This document shows positions 56,100 to 64,000 of a DNA stretch of 64,000 bases, piece by piece. Each line of letters starts with the position of its first letter. Within the stretch, counting starts at the first letter, position 1. The stretch lies in the NCBI GenBank assembly GCA_016081115.2, contig CM071936.1:83877943-83941942 (forward strand), given 5' to 3'. Source of the stretch: Rehmannia glutinosa. Its lineage: Eukaryota > Streptophyta > Magnoliopsida > Lamiales > Orobanchaceae. The translations under genes were made by a program, and so were the position numbers. The notes beneath the pieces were generated by a model, which saw nothing but the letters and a program-made list of their open reading frames with translations, was not told the origin of the DNA and made no database searches.

Positions 56100-57120
56100 T
56101 TGAGAGTGGAAATCATTAGAAGAGTTGAGCAATTGGAATCCGACGAGAACCAATACTCAGATTTCATTTGCTAACATTTCGGTTAAACCCGATCTGCTGA
56201 TCGAGATCAAGGAAACACAGGGGACAGATGTGTATCTTCAAAAACTGAAAGAGAAGATATTTAGAGGAGAGAGATCAGAATTCTCGGTGCATGAAGATGG
56301 GATTATCAGATTCCAAAATCGAGTTTGTGTACCGAGTAATGAGCAGATTAGGAATATAATCCTAGTAGAGGCACACCGTTCGAAATACACTATATATCCT
56401 GGAGGATACAAGATGTATAAGGACTTGAAACGGAATTATTGGTGGGTAAACATGAAAAACCAGGTCGCGGAGTTCATTGCGAGATGTTTGACTTGTCAAC
56501 GAGTAAAAACAGAACACCAACGACCATCTCGTTTACTACAACCGTTGAGAATTCCCGAGTGGAAATGGGAACGCATAACAATGGACTTCGTTACGGATCT
56601 ACCAAGGACCATATGAGGCGTTGATGCTATATGGGTAGTCGTAGACCGACTCACGAAATCTGCACATTTCTTACCCATCAAGAAAACCGACGACTTGCGT
56701 AAACTTCGCATGCATTTATATCCGAAATCATTCGATTGCGGGGAGTACCGTCGACATAGTATCGCATCGACCCGGTTTTGTCTCCAGTTTTGGAAGTGCT
56801 TGCACGAGGAATTGGGCACCTCATCGAGTTTCAAAGACAAAGAAGACATCCACAAACCGATGGACGATCGAGCGAACGATTCAAACCCTGGAAGATATCT
56901 TTGCGAGCACCGCGTTGGATTTCCAAGGAAGTTGGGATTCACACTTACCATTAGACGAGTTCGCCTATACTAATAGCTATCAGGCCACGATTGGGATGGC
57001 ACCCTATGAGGCACTATATGGGCGAAAATGTAGATCCCCACTACACTGGGAGATTGATGACCAATGGACTACAAAGAGAAACGTAAGTCTTCCTCGATTC
57101 CAAAAGTCGACTTAGTTCAG
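56100..57120 (+). pseudogene. Integrase of Tekay-B
   Basis: Open in 56125-56616. Zinc-finger region: EAHRSKYTIYPGGYKMY with the second His (IHPGG in family) changed to Tyr, and CLTCQRVK. First catalytic Asp in MDFVTDLP (56583-56606), a stop at 56616, then VVVDRLTKSAHFLPI (56635-56680). The second Asp region 56735-56780 is heavily shifted. ALDFQGSWDSHLPLDEFAYT (20) with NSYQATIGMAPYEALYGRKC (20) from 56915 are intact. DDE catalysis is not possible. Confidence 0.85.
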
Positions 57121-57640
57121 GAGGCCATGGAGAAGGTCAAGCTGATCAAGGAACAATACGAATCCGCACAACTCAGAGCCGCCAAAAGAGTTACGTAGAC
57201 AAGAGGAGAAAGGACGTGGAATTTGAAACCGTAGATGAAGTATTTCTCAGACTCTCGCCACAGAAAAGATTGATCAATCCGAAGATATGTTGGACCTTAC
57301 AAGATTTTACATAGGATCGGGAAGTTAGCCTACCGACTCGAGTTACCAGCAGAGTATGCGGGAATGCACGATGTATTCCACGTATCGAGATTGAAGAAGT
57401 ATCGGCCAAACCCCGAGCATATCATCACTCGTGACACTCCTCCTCTGATGGAAAATTTATCCTACACCGAGAAGCTGATCCGAATCATTGATCAGCGTAT
57501 ACATTAGTTGCGTAAGAGAGAGATTTTGATGGTTAAAGTGGTGTGGCAGAACCACAACCGAGACGACGACGCAACGTGGGAGATGGAAGAAGACATGAGG
57601 AATCAGTATCTAGAGCAATTCTGAAGAGAATTTGGGGACC
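57121..57640 (+). pseudogene. Integrase C-terminus and chromodomain-like end of Tekay-B
   Basis: Seen: LIKEQYESAQLRAAKR-like, a frame break, SPRY..ICWTLQD region, AYRLELPAEYAGMHDVFHVS (20), KKYRPNPEHIITRDTPPLME (20), LSYTEKLIRIIDQ, then VKVVWQNHNRDDDATWEMEE (20) and DMRNQYLEQF to the stop at 57622-57624. VKV.W.NH..E.ATWE..EDM is the signature of the Tekay/Del-type chromodomain that directs integration to heterochromatin in this lineage. Confidence 0.82.
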
Positions 57641-57650
57641 AAATTCTTTT

Positions 57651-57663
57651 AAGGAAGGGAGGA
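57651..57663 (+). other. Polypurine tract of Tekay-B
   Basis: AAGGAAGGGAGGA directly before the 3' LTR (TGTGAAGCACC). Confidence 0.88.
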
Positions 57664-58525
57664 TGTGAAGCACCGATTTTTCTGAGCGTGTATTTAATTC
57701 ACTTATCGCCTATGTAATATTTTGACTATTTTACTGCGTCACTTTGACGGGTAAATATTAATAATATATATTTCACATTTAATTTCATTTTTATTTATTA
57801 CTTGTGTTCATGATCATTTACTAATTCTATTTCACATTAATGATCACTTGATTGATCATTATTATTATTATTTGTGTATTTATTAGTCATTTTAGAATTT
57901 TAAGAGACTATTTATTTTAGAGACTTATACTTTATAGAATTAAGTATTTGATTTATCATAAGTGATCATGGGACTTATAAGTGATCAAAGAAATCACTAT
58001 TTATTTTGGAGATTGATATTATTCATCTATTATCATCAATTTTGGGACAAAAAAATATGGAAATACCCTAAATGCCCTTAAGTGGACGGCAATAGTGAGA
58101 ATTTTGGTGTAAAAAAAATACTATCCAACTCTTGTACACTTACACCTTATATTAATCATCTTGTGTATTATTACATCATTAATACAAACATTGTACACAT
58201 TATCTTATACAACAATTTTATAATATTAAATCTTCCAACATGTTGGAGACTTCCCAACATTTCATTCAAACATTCCCCTTTATTCTTGCAAACCACATTC
58301 TCCCATGCAAGACCATACCTTTGACCACTCATTTGTCTCCATGCAAGAGACAAATTGCAAGACATAGAATTTGATCAAAGATTCTCCCCCTCTCCTTGTG
58401 GACGGCCAAAGTGCCAATTTGATGATCAAATATTTTTCAAAATTTCATTTTCATCCAACACATTCATCATTCAAGAAATTTCTCCAAATTCTCTCTAAAA
58501 CCCCCAACATCTCTCTAAGCACATA

Positions 58526-58676
58526 TTCAAACACTCCTTCATATTTTCAAGAACACTTATTCATATATTCAAACACTCCTTCATATCTTCAAGAACACTT
58601 CTTCATATCTTCAAACACTCCTTCATATCTTCAAGAACACTTCTCATATCTTCAAACACCTTCTTCATATCTTCAT
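58526..58676 (+). repeat. 42-bp minisatellite in Tekay-B 3' LTR, about 3.5 units
   Basis: Same unit as 48404-48600 with one unit fewer. Confidence 0.86.
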
Positions 58677-61170
58677 ACTTAATAAAAATTACAATAATTC
58701 TCTTTCTAATTCCTCATAAAATTCGAAACCAACACCCCTCTACACATGGTAAGAAATTTCATCTTCAATCCATTTTTGATATCATCTAGTTCATCTCTTC
58801 ACCATCTTAACTTAACTTTGAAATTTTACTTGAGGTATACTTAGAAGACATGAAGATATTGAGAGCTTGACATCATCTTGAAGAAGACTTCAAGACTTTG
58901 AAGATTTTGAGGAAGAATTTGGATTATAAGGTAAGATATTGGACACTAGTGCCCTTTTCCTCCTTCTTCCTATTTTCTTCTAATTTTAACACCCCTTTTT
59001 TATTTTTGAGAAATAGGGGCTGACCTTAAGTGGTTCCTTGAGGGTGACCAAAATCCTACATCTTGAAGCCATTACTAGTCACACCTTACTCACTACACAA
59101 GGTAAGTGTAGTATTTCCAATTTTCTTCACCTTCTTCATTTTCTCCTTAATTTTTAACCTTATTTTATAACTTTTAATTTTTGGTATTTGTTTTGACTTA
59201 GGAGCTGACCTAAGTGACCTCTTAAATCCACTTGTGATTATCCTTTTTATTTCGCAACAAGTTCATTTTAAGGTAGGTGGAAAAATGCTTTCTACTTCTA
59301 AGTGTTTTATTTGAAATGCATGTAGTATTATAATTTGAGCACTTGAGATATATATATTATGTATTACATGTTAAATTTATGTATCATGTTGAAAAATTCT
59401 CAAGTATGACTCAAAAATGCTATTTATTGAAATTTAGGTGCATGCATGTACACTTTATTGTTGTATTTGATGAATTCTTGTATGAAATGGACATGCATGT
59501 GTATGATATTTTAAATCCATATTTTGTATGACTTATAACCTGGACAAGTCGAGCATAATTGATTAAATTTTAATTTTTGGGCTTAAAATGCAAAAATAGA
59601 AAGTTGGTGGACTTAATTGCAAGAAAATAAAACTTAAGGGACCTCTCTGCAATTTTCGAATTTTAGGACTGTACTCAGGTTCAAAAATGATGTTTGGACA
59701 TTTTAATAAAGTTTTTTGAGTTTTAAGATAAATAAAATCAACCCTTAAAAGCCCAAGGACTAGATTGTAAAATTTTAGAAGTTTAAGGGCTATATTCCAA
59801 TTTTTCGAAACTGTACCAGACCCTTATTTTGAAATTTGAAATTTTAACTCTTATGGGACTGGAAATAATATATTTTAAGTGTATTCTAAGAATCCAAGTG
59901 TTTACAGCTTGGAAAGTAATTTTATAAAAATTGAGGGACCAAATTGTAAAAGATTAAACTTGAGGACCCAAATAAACTTTCCAGGACTTATACAGTCCAT
60001 GTACCTGGAAATACTAATTTAACTATAACTTAATGATATTTTGGACCCAAGGTTCATATTTCATGACAATTGGATCCTTAAAAGTCTTAAAGGCAATTAT
60101 TTTAAAATGAGACAAAAATGAGATTTTCAAACGTTAAAGGACCTACACTTATTTATTTTTAAAACTATTTTTGTCCCAATATACCACTGAACGTAGTGAC
60201 ATTTACAACTAGAATCACATTAAAAACCCTTCCGGTTTGTGAGTTCCGATTATTTCAAACTTAGGGCCTGAAATGACAATTTTAACAAGTTTGGGGCCAA
60301 TGTGAGATTTTTATAAAACTCGACCTCAAAACATTAAAAACCTGAATCTCTGAACAATTTAGATATTTTAGGAACTGACCTCATAATTGTTTCAAGGTTG
60401 GGACATTTAATTATTTAATTTTTAACCCCAAAAGTATTGTTTTTTACAAAACAGGGCTAATCGTAAATTTTCTTTTTAACAAGGACCTAACTCAAATTAT
60501 TTTGTTCTTTAAAACAGCCCTGGACCCTCTGACTTTAATAATTAATTAAAATATTTTATTTTCTCAAAAATTCCTTGACTTATCGGATCGTCTTGACCGA
60601 TTAATACGCGATCGCGGGGCGACTTCCTCGTCTTGCGATTTCAAATCTATAACGGGACTTATGTCCCATCTAATTCTTCAAGACATTGAAGATTACTTAT
60701 CCTCTCGATAATTTTCTTCATCCAAATTACTCCACCAATTCCAATAATTACCACACGTGTTTTCGAAAACTTTCTTGAACTGCTTCCTAGAATCAATATA
60801 CTCCACTGCCTGGTTGACTTCCTGAACTTGTAATTATTTTTCTGTCTGAGTCAACTTGGTGTGTCGAGCTCACAGTCGGAATGGATACATCGGGGATAGA
60901 ACCGGGCAGCTCGGCGGCTATTCCACTCTCCGGCTCCATCGTCCTAATCCCGCAACTGAGGGACAGAGTTTGTCCAAGGGAAGCGAGTCGTAGTACTTGA
61001 GGTATAATCATGATTATGACAATCCGGGCCTAGCTAGCTCTACTATGGATTTGTCCTTGCCTATGGAGCGATAAGGTGACAGGTCTTGGACCATCTTGCT
61101 CGGGGAGTTACAAGGAAGAACCAAGGAATCGCTGTCTGATCCACACGATTATGGAGTTAATCGGACCCGT

Positions 61171-61297
61171 TTGATTGGCTCTACAAATCCGTACGCAACC
61201 GCTACTTGTATTGCATTGGTTGGTGCTACAAATCCGTACGCAACTATTACTTGTCTTGTATAGGATTGGCGCTACAAATCCGTACGCAATCCTCCTG
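61171..61297 (+). repeat. 45-bp tandem repeat in Tekay-B 3' LTR
   Basis: Three units, same core as in the other two Tekay LTRs. Confidence 0.9.
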
Positions 61298-61959
61298 TAT
61301 TGCTTGAATCCCGTAGTGCATGTATGACCACGAACTGTTTCTTAAACTATATAAGTATATTACTTAAGTATATTTACCACGTCGCTTGTGAGCTGTGTGT
61401 GAAATCATGCACCATAACTCACGCATTTTTCATACAACTGTTTTATTGCATTAACTAAATATATTGCCACACTTGCACACGATCAACCCATCCACTGAGA
61501 TTTCTGTCTCATCCCCTCCTATTTTCTAATGGCTAGATGACGACTATGTTGAAGACGCCGAACCTACCACTGACTGAATTCTCGTGCCCCGCCTGTTGGA
61601 ATTGCTTACTATTAATGTTGATGTTGTTGGACTTGTTTCTTTTACTTTTGTTGCTGTTGGACTCTCTTTATTCCGGTTTTCATTTTGGACTGTACTTAAG
61701 GGCGTATGACCCTTTGACACTTAAGCTTGTGATGTTGTGTACTTTATTTTGGTTTTGGACTGTAAGCTTAATTCGGATACTTCTGGTGGGTTTTATTTCG
61801 ATATTTGCTAGACTTTAAGTTGTATTTCGTACTTGTATTTTATTTCCACTGCTTTAGACTCTGTTTCACTTGGGGTTATATTGTATCTTTTGTCTAGACT
61901 GTTGGGTTTAATTATGTTTAAGTTATTGATCGTCGTCGCGTCCCGTCTGGGGCGTGACT

Positions 61960-61964
61960 AACCT
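61960..61964. repeat. Target duplication of Tekay-B, right copy (AACCT)
   Basis: Matches 35838-35842 exactly. Confidence 0.88.
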
Positions 61965-63800
61965 AGTTCTAAATATATTTTCTGACCTAAACTATACCCT
62001 ATATATAATAATTTTATGGTTAAAACTATAATTTAGGTATGGTTTATTATATTATATATAAATAAAATCTCAGTATAATGAATAATGGTAAGAATCTTAG
62101 TAAATTTTGTGTATGACTTTATAAAATTAGAATTATATGCAAACTAGTGTTTCAAATGTATGTGTGTACTTCATTAATTATTATATTTGTATTTCTCCTT
62201 TTATAAAAAAGAAATTAATAACTTTTTTCATTTTTGAGTTATTTTTTTACGATAATATATCAAATTAATCATCTTTATATGATCTTTAGTTTGACACCCA
62301 TATTGTATATGTAAAATAAAATATAAATATACATATATATAAAGAGAAGTCTTTCAAAATAGTAGCTCGAATTTTTCCCGCGCATTTTCAGATATAAAAG
62401 TAATAAATGTTTGAAATTTCATTATATTTGGTAGTCAAATTTCTGTAACTAAATCATTTTTTAAACTGATATATAAAACATAGAATCATGAAGAATTAGC
62501 TTTTCAAATCTGTGTGTGTACTGCATTAATTATTGTATTTATCACTTTTTTTTCTTTTTTAGAATTTAGTAACTTTTTTGTTTAGATCAATTTTTGACAT
62601 ATAATACACTAGTTAATTATTTTTCTACGGCCTTCAGCTTGACACTCATAATGCATATATACAATGAAATATAAACATAAAAAATAAAAATTTTAAGAAA
62701 ACTTTACTCATTATTTTGTAATAGGTTTTAAATATTAGGCATTCGTGCTATTGCACATCAATCATTTGTACACGTATTTTGGCTATTTATGATATATGTA
62801 TAGTTGTTATTTGGGCTTAGTCCATTTCTTAATAATTATATAGCATTGTATTTAAATTGATTATATTTAATTAAAAAATACGTATTTTATTTAAGTAAAT
62901 ATCTCACAATATGTATCCAAATATTATATATAACATATATCCATGTACAATATTGTATATACTTACATAAGAAGATAACTATGATTTATTTACTATAAAA
63001 TTATATTCATAATAGTATTTTATACATATAAAAATATTTTTTATATATTTTAAGGTGCTTTTCATGTTAAAATAATTTTTTTTATATTTATCAACCTATA
63101 GATTTTGATATTCAAGTTCCAAAGTAGTACATTTGGAATTTGTTTATTTGATATTTTTTATATATGTTTATATATAATAATAAAATAGTTTTTATTTTTA
63201 AAATACTTTATTGTCCATAAAATTGTCTTTCTTAATATAAAACATGATTTTTGTTGATTTTATTTAACAATTTTGACAATTGTTCAGTTTTCTAAACCCT
63301 AAAAAGTATTTGAGTTTGAAATGACTTTCGTATTGAAAATACAATATATTAAATATTCAACATTGAACAGTTGAAACTTTTTTCAAGCTTGTATATTCTT
63401 ATAGATAAACATGTTCTATATATTGATACAATTCACATTCACACGACCAAATATTTTGTATTTAATGATTTTTTATTGTTATAATAATTAGTTTTTCTAT
63501 TGTTTAATCGTATGATGTATAATCAAATTAATTAATTTTATATTTTTATTACTTATTGATTTTAAACTTTTGCAGTCAGTTTTTTTCAATATAGTTTGTG
63601 CGTAGAACGGTTTAGAAAATACCAAATATGAGAATCGTATACAACATAGTAATTAAAATATCCACGTAATACAATACATATTCCCATAGAAAAATTTAAA
63701 AAAATTAAAAATTGACTTCACAATGTGAATAGATAAAATTTTTGACAAAATTCGCAAAAAACTAAAAATATCTCCAACAAAATCAATATATATTATCTAT
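61965..63800. other. AT-rich intergenic DNA
   Basis: No ORF of note, no LTR, no RNA gene seen. A loosely repeated segment (CAAACTAGTGTTTCAAATGTATGTGTGTACTTCATTAATT near 62130 and TTTTCAAATCTGTGTGTGTACTGCATTAATT near 62490, each quoted here in part) suggests an old duplication of about 360 bp. Confidence 0.55.
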
Positions 63801-64000
63801 CGGGGAGGGGGGTTGTATGAGACCACCTTATAGGGTGAGTCCATGGGACCAATCCTTGCCATATATCTGATTTTTTCAAAGGCTACGAATTAATTAGGCG
63901 AAATTGCAGATTATAAGCTAATTAATTAATCATAAGGGTAAATTATCATCGTCCAAAACAACCCAAGATAAACGGACTCAGTGATTCTAAAAAGATCACG
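63801..64000 (+). mobile_element. Left end of a further TIR element M4, cut by window end
   Basis: After a TA-rich stretch, GGGGAGGGGGGTTGTATGAG + ACCACCTTATAGGGTGAGTCCATGGGACCAATCC resembles the termini of M2 and M3 (GAGACC, GTCCAT, GACCAATCC). The right end is outside the window. Confidence 0.5.

Larger units (their letters stand above)
35843..61959 (+). mobile_element. Tekay-B: Ty3/gypsy chromovirus with 4.3-kb LTRs, hosting Athila-B
   Basis: Defined by target duplication AACCT (35838-35842 / 61960-61964), a split 5' LTR (35843-35867 plus 47561-51825), initiator-Met PBS (51833-51844), extra ORF, gag, protease, RT, RNase H, integrase, chromodomain-like tail, purine tract and 3' LTR (57664-61959). 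Without Athila-B it would be about 14.4 kb, of which 5.8 kb is internal. Many stops and frame changes make it inactive. The Tekay assignment rests on the VVWQNHNRDD..TWEMEEDM chromodomain-like end and RT type. Confidence 0.92.
57664..61959 (+). repeat. 3' LTR of Tekay-B (4296 bp)
   Basis: From TGTGAAGCACCG to GGGGCGTGACT (canonical CA end changed to CT). Contains minisatellite 58526-58676, AG|GTAAG motifs at 58931 and 59102 (the first, near 58749, reads TGGTAAG), recurring GGGAC..AATTGTAA phrases 59620-60500, and the 45-bp tandem repeat at 61171-61297. Confidence 0.92.

Noticed and set aside
62130..62530. Possible LTR or TIR pair in the AT-rich tail
   Set aside because: Two similar stretches of a few tens of bases exist about 360 bp apart, but no terminal TG/CA, no target duplication and no coding content; at best an old duplication.

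Overview
The window is a transposon-dominated plant (eudicot) heterochromatin-like block. I find no intact host gene in it. The evidence is AT-rich DNA almost entirely made of LTR retrotransposons from typical angiosperm lineages (Ty3/gypsy Tekay-type chromovirus, Ty3/gypsy Athila, Ty1/copia SIRE/Maximus), a Mutator-like (MULE) element with a FAR1-type transposase tail and a Ulp1-like protease gene, and small TIR elements. Primer-binding sites match plant initiator-Met and Asp tRNAs. The species cannot be fixed; an asterid is possible but that is a guess.

Layout, left to right. (1) 1-6869: 3' part of a Tekay-type element (Tekay-A, + strand) whose 5' LTR lies outside the window. It has lost gag, protease and the integrase core, and sits inside the transposase gene of a MULE. 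(2) 6870-33133: the MULE, with a transposase C-terminus (+), then a Ulp1-like cysteine protease gene (-), then a right terminal motif. An Athila element (Athila-A, 9421-30254, +) interrupts a Ulp1 exon, with target duplication CTACC/CTATC. Athila-A is itself interrupted by a SIRE/Maximus copia element (15045-28591, -) with perfect target duplication AAACG. Athila-A has a normal gag, then an inverted protease block, and lacks the rest of pol. (3) 33145-35823: three short TIR elements in a row, separated by TA repeats and sharing a terminal motif with the MULE. (4) 35843-61959: a second Tekay-type element (Tekay-B, +) with perfect target duplication AACCT, 4.3-kb LTRs, initiator-Met PBS, an extra coiled-coil ORF before gag, gag with a zinc knuckle, degraded pol and a chromodomain-like end. 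Its 5' LTR is split 25 bp from its start by a young Athila element (Athila-B, 35868-47560, -). Athila-B carries gag, pol, a small Cys-containing ORF and an intronless copy of a cytokinin-activating LOG (LONELY GUY) gene. (5) 61965-63800: AT-rich DNA with nothing recognised. (6) 63801-64000: start of another TIR element.

Order of events inferred from nesting: MULE first; then Tekay-A and Athila-A into it; then SIRE into Athila-A. Separately Tekay-B, then Athila-B into its LTR. Athila-B is probably youngest, since its LTRs differ almost only in homopolymer length.

The most interesting items are the LOG capture in Athila-B with an unknown companion ORF, the extra coiled-coil/acidic ORF of the Tekay elements, repeated intron-like modules inside the Tekay LTR, and a systematic replacement of CAG/CTG by CG-containing strings in the copia element. 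That last pattern looks like a base-calling artefact at methylated CHG sites and would make some apparent frameshifts unreal.
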